Part shown: piece by piece, positions 9,574-17,913 of the stretch
Layout: the number at the start of each line of letters is the position of its first letter
How positions within the stretch are numbered: the stretch's first letter is position 1
NCBI RefSeq assembly: GCF_021729845.1
Contig: NZ_CP063397.1
Location: forward strand, 944,001-1,008,000
DNA from: Rhizobium sp. SL42
GTDB taxonomy: Bacteria; Pseudomonadota; Alphaproteobacteria; Rhizobiales; Rhizobiaceae
DNA length: 64,000 nt
Reading direction: 5' to 3'
Program-made: the position numbers and the translations under genes
Notes under the pieces: model-generated
Told to the model about the DNA's origin: nothing
Seen by the model: the letters and a program-made list of their open reading frames with translations, nothing else
The model's database searches: none

Positions 9574-10019
9574 CCGGAAATACCCTCGCGCCCGCGGATC
9601 ACCATCATCGTGCTGGTCATCGAAGCAATCAGCTTGGCCGGCCCGTCGGTCAGCGCATAGCCGCGACCATCGGCGACGATGATGTTGGAGCCGGGCTTGG
9701 TGATTTCGCCGCGAAAGAGAAACCGATCGCCGCGACCGGGCGACATCAGGTTGACCTTGAACTCGATGGTCAAGAGCGAGGCATCCGGCTCGATCACCGT
9801 ATAAGCGGCGTAGCTGCAAGCCGTATCGAGGGCGGCGGAAATCACGCCAGCATGCAGGAAGCCATGCTGTTGGGTCAGTTTCTGGTCGAAGGGAAGTTCG
9901 ATTTCCACCACGCCCTGGCTGATCCGGGTCAGCTCGGCGCCGAGTGTTTCCATGGCGCCTTGCCGGGCAAAACTCTCCCGGATTCGCGTGTCCACTGTGT
10001 CGCTGTCGATGTCTGTCAT
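9570..10019 (-). CDS. PaaI-type hotdog thioesterase
   Basis: 149 residues of a single hotdog fold. The QQHGFLHAGVISAALDTAC segment (about 50-68) carries the His-Gly and Asp positions typical of PaaI/4-hydroxybenzoyl-CoA thioesterases, which hydrolyse acyl-CoA esters. The substrate is unknown. It is translationally coupled (ATGA overlap) to the MTA/SAH nucleosidase gene. Confidence 0.85.
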   Translation of the reverse strand: MTDIDSDTVDTRIRESFARQGAMETLGAELTRISQGVVEIELPFDQKLTQQHGFLHAGVISAALDTACSYAAYTVIEPDASLLTIEFKVNLMSPGRGDRFLFRGEITKPGSNIIVADGRGYALTDGPAKLIASMTSTMMVIRGREGISG

Positions 10020-10089
10020 GCCGTCTGCCTCTTCGAAGCGGCGAAATTGGCATGCTCGGTTGAGACAGGCAAGCGCTGCGGCGGGAAAT

Positions 10090-10542
10090 TCAGTTCAGCA
10101 GGAATATGCTGGCATTGAGAAGCGTCGCAAAGCCGACCCAGGCAAGATAGGGGATGAAAAGCAGCATCGACGGCCGGTCGATCGGCGCGGCCTTGCGCAT
10201 GAAGACGACGATGGTCGCCAGCAGCATCAGGATGACCACCAGCGCCAGGCCAGGGTTCTCCAGACCGAAGAAGGAGGGTGACCACAGCATGTTCAGTGCG
10301 ATCTGGGCAAACCACAGCTGCATGGCGCCAGATCTTGGAGCTTTCAGCCAGATCCGTGCGCCGGCAATGGCGATCAGCACGTAGAGCAGGGTCCAGACCG
10401 GGCCGAAGATCCACGACGGCGGGTTGAAGAACGGCTTTTGGAGTGTCTGATACCACTCGCCCGGCATGTTGGTGAGGCCGGACAGAAGCCCGGCGCCGAC
10501 GACGAGAAAAATGAAAAGGCCATAGGTCAGGATGGTGCGCAT
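10090..10542 (-). CDS. tspO: TspO/MBR family membrane protein
   Basis: 150 residues with five hydrophobic segments. The TspO signature KPFFNPPSWIFGPVWTLLY (about 36-54) and a second Trp-rich stretch LWFAQIALNMLWSPSFF (about 76-92) are clear. TspO proteins bind porphyrins and modulate tetrapyrrole metabolism, and in some bacteria oxygen-regulated gene expression, from the membrane. It stands alone between the thioesterase and the iron-type cluster. Confidence 0.93.
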   Translation of the reverse strand: MRTILTYGLFIFLVVGAGLLSGLTNMPGEWYQTLQKPFFNPPSWIFGPVWTLLYVLIAIAGARIWLKAPRSGAMQLWFAQIALNMLWSPSFFGLENPGLALVVILMLLATIVVFMRKAAPIDRPSMLLFIPYLAWVGFATLLNASIFLLN

Positions 10543-10580
10543 GATCTGAACTTAGGACAGTGGCGATGGAACTCAAGCCT

Positions 10581-11660
10581 TCACAGGCGGGTAATGTGCT
10601 GATCGAAGGCAACCGCGGTGTGTGTACCGAGAAAGTCGCCGCGATAAGAGGAGACTGCAAAGCTTTTGGGAGACGCGGCAATGCCGGCGGCGTCAGCGAG
10701 GATGGTCTCGGACAACAGGCGTCCGTCGCGTCCGTCGAGCACGGCCCAAAGGCCGTTTTTCGGCGATGCGATGCCGACAAGACCTTCGCGTCGGTTGACC
10801 GCAATGGCGCCGATATAGTTGCCCAGACGGTCGGTCGTGCTGTCCGGCAGCTGAACGAGCGACAGCGTCTCGCCCTTGTTGAAATGGCCAAGCAGTGGAG
10901 GCCGGTCGGTACGCGGTCCCTCATACTGGCAGGCAAACCAGATCCTGCCGTCGGCCGCGATATCCAGGTGCCGGGTCGACAGCCGGGAGAGTTCAGGCGG
11001 CAGGCTGTGCTTTTCTATCAGCGCGCCGGTCTTCGCATCCGCCAGCACCAGCGAAGGCTCCATGTGGTCGAGATTGAGCTTGGTGCGGCCGAAATCCGGA
11101 TGGGTCTCGATACCGCCATTGGCGATCACCAGCATTGCGCCGTCGGCCGTGACCGTCATGTCATGGGTGCCGATGCCATGCGCCGGGATCTCGCCGATGC
11201 GGGCAAAGTCTGCCCGCGTATCGTAGATCCCGATCATGCCCCGGTTTGCGGCAAAGTCGTTTTCGCTGGCATAGAACAGCCGGCCGTCCGGGGAAAAGGC
11301 ACCATGGCCAAAATAGTGCCGCTCGTCCGGCGCGTGGATGATCCGCGGTTCGATCCGACTTTGGCTGTCGAAGACCACGGCAAAAGTGCCCGGACGGCGG
11401 GCGAAGGCGACGGAGAGACCTGTCGTCTTGCTGTGGCAAAGCCCGTGCACGCGGCCGGGCAGGGCAATTTCGTCGATCAGTTCGCCGGTTTCGCTCACGA
11501 GGCCGATGGCAAAGCGGCCATCAGCGCGCCTCAGGCCTGACGCGTAGACCGCATCCGCCCGCGACAGTGCAAAGGCTGAGCGCGGCGCAAGGCCGGCCAA
11601 GAAGGCAAGGCCCGCTGCCCGGATGAAGGATCGCCGGTCGATCAGGCCGCTGCCGATCAT
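10581..11660 (-). CDS. DUF1513 beta-propeller-like protein of the imelysin cluster
   Basis: 359 residues from ATG 11660 (GGAG six bases upstream, inside the preceding gene). The N-terminus has a twin-arginine-like signal, DRRSFIRAAGLAFLAGLAPRS, suggesting Tat export. The mature protein has repeated blade-like segments (HDMTVTADGAMLVIANGG and similar) and matches DUF1513. Its stop is the 3' end of a four-gene cluster with two imelysins and a di-heme protein. The same set occurs in Pseudomonas near icmP, from memory. Function is unknown but periplasmic iron handling is likely. Confidence 0.82.
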   Translation of the reverse strand: MIGSGLIDRRSFIRAAGLAFLAGLAPRSAFALSRADAVYASGLRRADGRFAIGLVSETGELIDEIALPGRVHGLCHSKTTGLSVAFARRPGTFAVVFDSQSRIEPRIIHAPDERHYFGHGAFSPDGRLFYASENDFAANRGMIGIYDTRADFARIGEIPAHGIGTHDMTVTADGAMLVIANGGIETHPDFGRTKLNLDHMEPSLVLADAKTGALIEKHSLPPELSRLSTRHLDIAADGRIWFACQYEGPRTDRPPLLGHFNKGETLSLVQLPDSTTDRLGNYIGAIAVNRREGLVGIASPKNGLWAVLDGRDGRLLSETILADAAGIAASPKSFAVSSYRGDFLGTHTAVAFDQHITRL

Positions 11661-11661
11661 C

Positions 11662-12777
11662 TCAGTCTCCGTCGGAAAACGAGAAGCCCGCGGCCAGGCC
11701 AATGCCGCCGCCGAGGTCATTGTTGAGGCGCAGGATCAGGTCGCGGCTGTTGAGCAGCAGGAAGTCGAGCTTGGCGGTTTCGGCCGGATCGGCAAGCGCC
11801 TCTTCGACATTCGGCCTGATGTCATTCACCACCCGCAGCAGCGCGCGGGCGACAAAATCGATCGAACTGACGGTGGAACGGCTGTCGTCATCAAGCAGTT
11901 CGACCATGCCGGACGCCTTCATCAGGTCACGCACACCTTCGAGATTGCCGGCGATCGACCGGAATGTATTGCCCGAGCGCCAATAGATCGCCTGGCGCGG
12001 CAGGGCTTTTTTTGCGTCACCCTTGTAGAAGCTCTCCAGGCGCTGGTCGCGGATCGTCTCTGCCGCATGTACCAGGATCCCGAGAAGGGCGTTGGCGGCT
12101 TCCTTTTCGTCGCGAAACAGCGGGTTGTCGAGCCCCGGCTTTTCCCAGGCGGCCTGAACGCCGTCGGGCGCATCCCACGCCGCCGAGAGTTCACCGCCGA
12201 GCCGCTCGAGATTGGCGGCAATCGCTGCACCATAGCGGCAGCGATAGGCGCCCTGATCGCCTCCCTGATTGTCAGCGAGCACTTCATGTCCGGTGCCGAA
12301 CAGCACGAATTCCAGCGCACCGATGCCCTGCATGGCGACGCTTTTGTCTTTCAGCGTCGCCATCTGCGTGACGCTGTCGTCCGGTTTGGCGAGCGCTGCC
12401 TGAACCTGTTTCAGGCCGGTGCTTTTCCGGTCGGGGAAAAACAGCACGCGCTCGAAGCGGTTGTCCTCGATGACAGGGCCGACGCGAACGATCTCGATCC
12501 GCGACCAGGCATCGATCGTGTCGTTAAAAGCGTCCCGGGCGGCATCGACAGAGGTGGCCGATGGCGTGGCGCACAGTGCCTCCATGTTGGTCTTCAGCGA
12601 ACCTGCCGTCTCATGGAACCGGTGATAGCCGGGGCGAATGAAATCATCGACGGCCCGGGTCATCACGCCCGGAACCAGTGCGGTATTCAGCACGGCAGGC
12701 CCGGCATTGCTTTCCTGTGCTATCGCACCGGAGGACATCGACAAGGCAAGAACCAGGCTCGTCAGGGCAAAACGCAT
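11662..12777 (-). CDS. Imelysin-family periplasmic protein, second copy
   Basis: 371 residues with a signal peptide (MRFALTSLVLALSMSSGAIAQ). It belongs to the imelysin/M75 fold of two helical bundles linked to iron uptake. The family's GxHxxE motif is degenerate here: the matching segment reads MQGIGALEFVLFG near residue 155, with Gly where the His should be. Its start overlaps the di-heme gene stop by one base (TGATG), and the DUF1513 gene follows after one base, so the cluster is tightly coupled. It is distinct from the imelysin at 14375. Confidence 0.85.
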   Translation of the reverse strand: MRFALTSLVLALSMSSGAIAQESNAGPAVLNTALVPGVMTRAVDDFIRPGYHRFHETAGSLKTNMEALCATPSATSVDAARDAFNDTIDAWSRIEIVRVGPVIEDNRFERVLFFPDRKSTGLKQVQAALAKPDDSVTQMATLKDKSVAMQGIGALEFVLFGTGHEVLADNQGGDQGAYRCRYGAAIAANLERLGGELSAAWDAPDGVQAAWEKPGLDNPLFRDEKEAANALLGILVHAAETIRDQRLESFYKGDAKKALPRQAIYWRSGNTFRSIAGNLEGVRDLMKASGMVELLDDDSRSTVSSIDFVARALLRVVNDIRPNVEEALADPAETAKLDFLLLNSRDLILRLNNDLGGGIGLAAGFSFSDGD

Positions 12778-14327
12778 CAGAGAGACTCCAGGAATGTGAT
12801 CAGCGCCTTCCGGTCGTCGGGCGCCTGGGCTGCAAAGGCATCGCGGGCTTTCTGTGCTTCGCCGCCATGCCAGAGGATGGCCTCGGTCAGGTTTCGCGCC
12901 CGCCCGTCATGCAGGAAGAAAGTATGCCCGCTGACGGTCTGGGTCAGACCGATACCCCAGAGCGGCGGCGTGCGCCACTCCTGTCCGCCGGCATCGCCAA
13001 CCGGCTGGCCATCGGCAAGGCCGTCGCCCATGTCATGCAGCAGGAAATCGGAATAGGGCCAGATCAGCTGGAAAGCCTGGGCCTTGTTGCCGGCATCGCG
13101 GCGCGTCACGTATTTCGGCATGTGGCAGGCAATGCAGCCGCTTTGATAAAACAGTTGCTTGCCGCGCAGCACGTCCGGGCTTGAGACGTCGCGCCGGATC
13201 GGTGGGGCCAGGTTTTCAGCGTAGAAGGTGACGAGCGCAAGCACCGGATCCGGCGCTTCCGTGTCGCCCAGCCGCGGCTGCACCCCGGTTGGCAGAGACG
13301 TGCAGGCGGTTTGCAGCTCAGTGCAATCGCCCCAATGCCTCTCCGTGTCCGGGGTGGAAATGCCGATATCGCCGGCAAAGGCACTGGCGCTCTGGTCACG
13401 CACCGAACCGTTCTGCGCTTTCCAGCCGAAGCGGCCGAGCACGATTTCGCCCGTGCGATGGTCGCGCGCCCGTGCCGCTCGCCCGGATATGCTGTCGGCG
13501 TCCCTGTCATCAGGATCGGCGCGGGAGCGGATATCTTCGGGTGCGATGGCCTCGATCAGGCCGAGGCCGGTCATCGGGTTGGCAATGCGTGGCGACAGCG
13601 TGGTTTGCGGGTCGAGCGGACCATAGGCGAGATCGGACACGGAATAGTGCGGCCTGCGCAGCGAGACGGTCTCGCCGCCGGCAAGCGTCACTGTCTGCTC
13701 TTCGTAGGAGATGACCATGCGGCCTTCTGCGGCAAGGCCGGGCACGGCCTGATCCTGCAACTGGGCGCCGTAGACCGGGTCCGGAAAATTGACTGCCTCA
13801 AGCGTGTCAGACTTCGCCCGCTCCTCGGCCGTGCGCGCCGGACGCGCAAGCCGCAGGAACATCGATGTGGCATCCCTGTCGGCCTCGGGCGGATGACCCC
13901 GCCCGTCTTTCAGGTGGCAACTCTGGCAGGCGCGCGCGTTGAACAGCGGGCCAAGGCCGTCAGAAGCCTGCGTGGACGAGGGCGAGGAGACCCAGAGTTT
14001 GCGGAAGAGGGCGTTGCCGAGCTTGAAATCCTGCTCTTCGGCAAAGGTGATGTTTTCGGAAAACTGCGAAAAGGCATCGGCATTGGGCGTATGGCGCGAC
14101 GTTCCGGCACCGCCCGCCATGGCTTCGAAGGCTTCAGCCTCATCGAACGCTGTTGTCGGCGCTGTCACCTTCGCGACCCGCGCGCGATCCTTGTCCGTGA
14201 GATCGGGGCGGCTTGGCCGGTCGTCGGCCCTGGAGGAGGAGAGGGCCAGGCCAACGGCCAAAACCAGGAACGCCAAACCTGTGCAGGCGGACGGATGCGC
14301 CCGCAGGGGCCGAAGAAACATGCTCAT
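12777..14327 (-). CDS. Di-heme c-type oxidoreductase (DUF1111/thiol-oxidoreductase-like)
   Basis: 516 residues with an N-terminal signal anchor (AFLVLAVGLALSSSRA). Two c-type heme motifs are seen, ARACQSCHLKDGRG near 131 and SGCIACHMPKY near 392, as in the periplasmic di-heme peroxidase-like DUF1111 family. The C-terminal FFLHDGRARNLTEAILWHGGEA motif is a hallmark of these proteins. The partner imelysins suggest a role in redox handling of iron in the periplasm. In-frame ATGs occur at 14327 and 14321; neither has a good Shine-Dalgarno. Confidence 0.88.
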   Translation of the reverse strand: MSMFLRPLRAHPSACTGLAFLVLAVGLALSSSRADDRPSRPDLTDKDRARVAKVTAPTTAFDEAEAFEAMAGGAGTSRHTPNADAFSQFSENITFAEEQDFKLGNALFRKLWVSSPSSTQASDGLGPLFNARACQSCHLKDGRGHPPEADRDATSMFLRLARPARTAEERAKSDTLEAVNFPDPVYGAQLQDQAVPGLAAEGRMVISYEEQTVTLAGGETVSLRRPHYSVSDLAYGPLDPQTTLSPRIANPMTGLGLIEAIAPEDIRSRADPDDRDADSISGRAARARDHRTGEIVLGRFGWKAQNGSVRDQSASAFAGDIGISTPDTERHWGDCTELQTACTSLPTGVQPRLGDTEAPDPVLALVTFYAENLAPPIRRDVSSPDVLRGKQLFYQSGCIACHMPKYVTRRDAGNKAQAFQLIWPYSDFLLHDMGDGLADGQPVGDAGGQEWRTPPLWGIGLTQTVSGHTFFLHDGRARNLTEAILWHGGEAQKARDAFAAQAPDDRKALITFLESL

Positions 14328-14374
14328 GTGAAGATCGGGCCACCCGATGGTTATCGGGCGGCCCGCCTTTGTGC

Positions 14375-15655
14375 TTATTGGAAGACAGCGTTAGGATTAT
14401 CCAGGCTGTCGGAACCTTCAAGCTCGATCGCACCCAGATCCAGCGACGCAATGACGCGCTGGATGGTCTGGGTCTGGTCGATCAGGCCGTCGATGGCGGC
14501 CTGAACGGTGGCATTGCCCTCGGCATTGCCTTCGCCGATCATCTGGTCATAGGCCTCGACGGTTTCGGCCCGCTTGGCCATGGCATTCATCGCGGCCAGG
14601 GTCTTGTCGAGCTTGCCCTTCATCTCGGCGTCCAGCGCTGCATCCTTGGCAACCACCAGTTCCGACAGCGACGGGCCGGTCAGCTTGGTGCCGTCGACAC
14701 GGGTATATTCGCCGGTATAGGCCGAAGCGATGCCGATCGCGTCGTTCAGATGTGAGGCATGCGTGTTGTCGGAGAAGCAATCGTGCTCTTCTTCCGGATC
14801 ATGCAGCAGAACGCCGAGCTTCATGCGCTCGCCGGCCAGTTCGCCGTAGGAGAGCGAGCCCATGCCGGTGAGGATGGTCGAAAGGCCGGCCTTTTCGTCG
14901 GCCAGCACCGCCTTTGTGGCTTCGCCGTCCGGCGCCCAGGCGGTGACCATGTCCTGCAGATCCCTGACCAGCAGGGTGGAGGCGGACTTCAGATAGGCCG
15001 CGCGGCGATCGCAATTGCCGTTGGTGCAGGCCTTGGTGTCGAAATCGGTATAGGAACGGTTGCCGGCGCCCGGGCCGGTGCCGTTCAGGTCCTGGCCCCA
15101 AAGCAGGAACTCGATGGCGTGGTAGCCGCTGGCCACATTGGCCTCGACTTCGCCGGCTTCATGCAGGGTGTCGGCGATCAGTTCCGGGGTAATGGTGCTG
15201 GCATCGACATCGGCGCCGTTGATCTTGATCTTCGGGTTGGCGATGACATTGGCGACGTAAAGTGCGTTGCCATCGCTTTCGGTACCGTAGCGGGCATCGA
15301 CATAGTCGATCAGGCCTTCATCGAGCGGCCAGGCGTTGACCTTGCCTTCCCAGTCGTCAACGATCGCGTTGCCGAAGCGATACACTTCCGTCTGCTGATA
15401 CGGCACGCGGGCCTTGATCCAGGCGGCACGCGCAGCCTTGAGCGTCTCGTCGCTCGGGCCTGCGATCAGCGCGTCGATGGCAGCGTCCAGGGCCTTGGCC
15501 GTGGTAAGCGCATCCTCGAATTTCGCATGGGCAAGCACGCTATAGTGCTTGAGCACATCTGCCGACGACGGCGCGGCGAATGCCGGGCCGGTAAAAACTG
15601 CGGCGGAAGCGACCAGAAGCGCGACAGACGCGCCGATGATGGATTTCCGGATCAT
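14375..15655 (-). CDS. Imelysin-family iron-regulated protein (IrpA-like), first gene of the cluster
   Basis: 426 residues with signal peptide MIRKSIIGASVALLVASAAV. The intact GxHxxE motif is in VASGYHAIEFLLWG near residue 165, and the later KAGLSTILTGMGSLSYGELAGER stretch is typical of the insulin-cleaving-metalloproteinase/IrpA type. It is predicted to be periplasmic and to take part in iron acquisition. ATG 15655 has GGAG six bases upstream; the upstream open frame lacks a start signal. It leads the imelysin, di-heme, imelysin, DUF1513 operon. Confidence 0.88.
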   Translation of the reverse strand: MIRKSIIGASVALLVASAAVFTGPAFAAPSSADVLKHYSVLAHAKFEDALTTAKALDAAIDALIAGPSDETLKAARAAWIKARVPYQQTEVYRFGNAIVDDWEGKVNAWPLDEGLIDYVDARYGTESDGNALYVANVIANPKIKINGADVDASTITPELIADTLHEAGEVEANVASGYHAIEFLLWGQDLNGTGPGAGNRSYTDFDTKACTNGNCDRRAAYLKSASTLLVRDLQDMVTAWAPDGEATKAVLADEKAGLSTILTGMGSLSYGELAGERMKLGVLLHDPEEEHDCFSDNTHASHLNDAIGIASAYTGEYTRVDGTKLTGPSLSELVVAKDAALDAEMKGKLDKTLAAMNAMAKRAETVEAYDQMIGEGNAEGNATVQAAIDGLIDQTQTIQRVIASLDLGAIELEGSDSLDNPNAVFQ

Positions 15656-15763
15656 GGGGTTCTCCTTCGACGCCGACGCGCCCTCTCGATAAAACGGACG
15701 CCATGTCTTGGCCGAAAACCAAACTGGTGTCAAACAGTCGACTATAAGAATGAACGACTGGAC

Positions 15764-15777
15764 TTGACGCCTGTCAA
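15764..15777. promoter_or_regulatory. FNR/FixK-type inverted repeat upstream of the imelysin operon
   Basis: TTGAC-GCCT-GTCAA at 15764-15777 is a perfect palindrome that fits the TTGAY-N4-RTCAA anaerobox pattern. It overlaps the rsmB stop codon and lies about 109 bases upstream of the imelysin ATG. About 0.2 such matches are expected by chance in 64 kb, so this is suggestive only. Confidence 0.4.
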
Positions 15778-17072
15778 TCGGTGCCGGTTTTGCGGCGCAT
15801 CCGGCAGAAGAAGAAGCCGTCGGTATCCATGCTGGCGGGGCTCAGCGTGATGGTGCGGCCATCGATCGATCGGGGCATCGGAACCTTGTCGCCGAAGAGG
15901 CGCTTCCAGTCCTCCAGCACCGAAACGATCTCGAATTTTGGATTGGCTTCGCAGAATGCGCTGACCTGCGCATCGTTTTCGGCAGGCAGCACGGAACAGG
16001 TAATGTAGAACAGCGATCCGCCCGGCCTCACATAGGCAGAGGCTTCGGTCAGGGCCTCTTGCTGCTGGATCACGCGCTCTTCGAGATTGCGCTGTGTCAG
16101 GCGCCATTTGGTGTCCGGGCGTCGGCGCCAGGTGCCGGTGCCGGTGCAGGGCGCATCGACCAGCACACGGTCGAACTTTTCCTTGAGGTTGGCGAGGCTC
16201 TTGAGCGAATCGTGAACCTGAACATTGTGTGTGCCGGCGCGCTTCAGCCGCTCGATGATCGGCGCCAGGCGCTTGCGGTCGGCATCATAGGCATGCACCT
16301 GCCCCTTGTTGTTCATCGCCGCTGCCACGGCGAGCGTCTTGCCGCCTCCGCCGGCGCAGAAATCGAGAACCTGATCGGCCTCGCGCGCGTCGACCATGTC
16401 GGCGACGATCTGCGATCCTTCGTCCTGGACTTCGAACCAGCCCTTCTGGAAGCTCAGTTCGGCCGTGACATTGGGAAGGCGCGACGGGCCTTCGCCCGCG
16501 GGTACCCGCATGCCGAAGCGCGCGATCGGAGAGGCCACGGCACCGGCCCGATCGAGCGCCTTCAGGACCTTCTCGCGATGGGCTTTCAAGGTGTTGACGC
16601 GCAGGTCGAGTGTCGGGCGGGTGGCAAGTGCCTTGGCCTCGGTGAGCCAGGCTTCACCGAAGGCGGCCTCAAAGGCGGGTTCGACCCAGTCGGGAATATC
16701 GCCCTGGACATGCAACGGCGCGTCTGAAAGCGTGCGGTTTGCAAAGGCGAGCGCCTGGGCTTCGCTGAGTGGCGCAGGGGCAAAATTGTCGCCGTCGAAC
16801 TCTGACGCCAATTGCTCGGCCGTATAGCCCCACTGGCGCAGCAGCACGGCCCAGCCGAGCGCATGCGCGCTCTCGTCGTCCATCAGCCAGGCGTGCGAGA
16901 GTTTCATGCGCAGGGCATCGTAGACGATGTTGCCGATCGCGGCCCGGTCACCGGAGCCGGCAAAACGATGCGACAGGCCCCAATCCTTGAGGGCATCGGC
17001 AACAGGACGGCGACGGGTTTCGATATCGCTCAAAACTTCGATCGCACCGGCAAGACGGCCGCCCAAGCGCAT
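15774..17072 (-). CDS. rsmB: 16S rRNA (cytosine-C5) methyltransferase, RsmB/NOP family
   Basis: 432 residues. The protein methylates C5 of a cytosine in rRNA using SAM. An N-terminal NusB-like helical region is followed by the methyltransferase core: SAM motif LDFCAGGGGKTLAVAAAM near 228, VDAPCTGTGTWRRRPD near 295 with the release cysteine, and YITCSVLPAEND near 355 with the catalytic cysteine. I chose ATG 17072, about 7-9 bases from GAGGAG; ATG 17078 two codons upstream is too close to it. Exact target base is not determinable, and RsmF-type activity is possible. Confidence 0.88.
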   Translation of the reverse strand: MRLGGRLAGAIEVLSDIETRRRPVADALKDWGLSHRFAGSGDRAAIGNIVYDALRMKLSHAWLMDDESAHALGWAVLLRQWGYTAEQLASEFDGDNFAPAPLSEAQALAFANRTLSDAPLHVQGDIPDWVEPAFEAAFGEAWLTEAKALATRPTLDLRVNTLKAHREKVLKALDRAGAVASPIARFGMRVPAGEGPSRLPNVTAELSFQKGWFEVQDEGSQIVADMVDAREADQVLDFCAGGGGKTLAVAAAMNNKGQVHAYDADRKRLAPIIERLKRAGTHNVQVHDSLKSLANLKEKFDRVLVDAPCTGTGTWRRRPDTKWRLTQRNLEERVIQQQEALTEASAYVRPGGSLFYITCSVLPAENDAQVSAFCEANPKFEIVSVLEDWKRLFGDKVPMPRSIDGRTITLSPASMDTDGFFFCRMRRKTGTD

Positions 17073-17181
17073 ATTCATTCTCCTCTAAAAGAAGAGAGCG
17101 TGGTAACGGCGAACCGGATGAAGAGCAAGCGCTTTGGCTGGAGATCCGGCATTTCGCCGTCACGGGTCTTGAAAGCGTGGA

Positions 17182-17544
17182 TCAGCGGATGATTTCGTAG
17201 CAAACCTTGGCATGGCCGGAACGGATCATGCCGATGTTCTGGGCTGCGGCCTTCGACAGGTCGAGCACGCGGCCACGGATGAACGGGCCACGGTCGTTGA
17301 CGCGGACCACGACGCTCTTGCCATTGTTGCGATTGGTCACCTTGATCTTGGTGCCAAAACGCAGGCTCTTGTGAGCGGCGGTCATTTGCGACGGGTTCAT
17401 ACGTTCACCGGAAGCTGTCTTGGAGTGCAGGGCGTACCAGGACGCGCCGCCACAGGAAGAAGCGGCCTCTGCACTGATCGGCGCGAAAGCACAGAGTGCA
17501 GCTATAGTTGCAGCGGTGAAAATAGAGCGTCGGTTATTCGTCAA
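17182..17544 (-). CDS. rlpA: RlpA-family septal-ring lytic transglycosylase-like protein
   Basis: 120 residues: a signal peptide ending ISAEAASS near 28, then a single double-psi beta-barrel. The RlpA signatures [15 protein letters not shown] and [20 protein letters not shown] are intact, including the Asp of the active site region. It lacks the SPOR domain of E. coli RlpA, as is common for the short alphaproteobacterial forms. RlpA cleaves denuded glycan strands in the periplasm. A large palindrome lies about 90 bases upstream of its start. Confidence 0.92.
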   Translation of the reverse strand: MTNNRRSIFTAATIAALCAFAPISAEAASSCGGASWYALHSKTASGERMNPSQMTAAHKSLRFGTKIKVTNRNNGKSVVVRVNDRGPFIRGRVLDLSKAAAQNIGMIRSGHAKVCYEIIR

Positions 17545-17913
17545 GTTTGATTTCCCTAGTCATTGACACGAGCTGTTTTTTGCGTGGAAACGGCTAAGCG
17601 GGGTGAAAAGTGGCAAAAACGTGCCCTCATGCGATCACGTAATGTTACAACAGGTAACATACGTGATTGATTCGCAGAAAATATTCACCTTAATGAAGTC
17701 TAAATGGGAAGAAAAAACCCATTGAATCCAGTCGGAACGAAGGAATCTCATTCCTCGAGTCGCCCGGAGATGCGCGATCACGAAAAAAATGAAGAAAAAT
17801 CAATCCGGATCGCCACATTCATCGCCCTAATTGTGGCTAGCTCGTGGCCGAGGCCCAATCTGTGGGGCCGGCAGGGGGTGGTGCAGATGCAACCTGACCC
17901 CGTAAAACGATCG
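17545..17913. other. Intergenic region upstream of rlpA
   Basis: About 370 AT-richer bases between rlpA and the SDR gene, both on minus. It holds the long palindrome described separately (17634-17667) and a small AATGGG/CCCATT inverted repeat (17703-17723). I see no credible gene: an open frame on plus from 17704 has no Shine-Dalgarno and unusual composition. Confidence 0.6.
17634..17667. promoter_or_regulatory. Long palindrome upstream of rlpA
   Basis: Left arm ATCACGTAATGTTAC (17634-17648) and right arm GTAACATACGTGAT (17654-17667) are reverse complements except for one extra A, around loop AACAG. Fourteen paired bases are too many for chance in this region. It lies in the likely promoter zone of rlpA and has no T-run in either direction, so an operator is more likely than a terminator. 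The regulator is unknown. Confidence 0.55.

Noticed and set aside
15656..15773. RirA or Irr iron box for the imelysin operon
   Set aside because: I searched the 118-base gap for TGA-N9-TCA and TTTAGAA-type motifs and found none convincing; only the TTGAC-N4-GTCAA dyad stands out.
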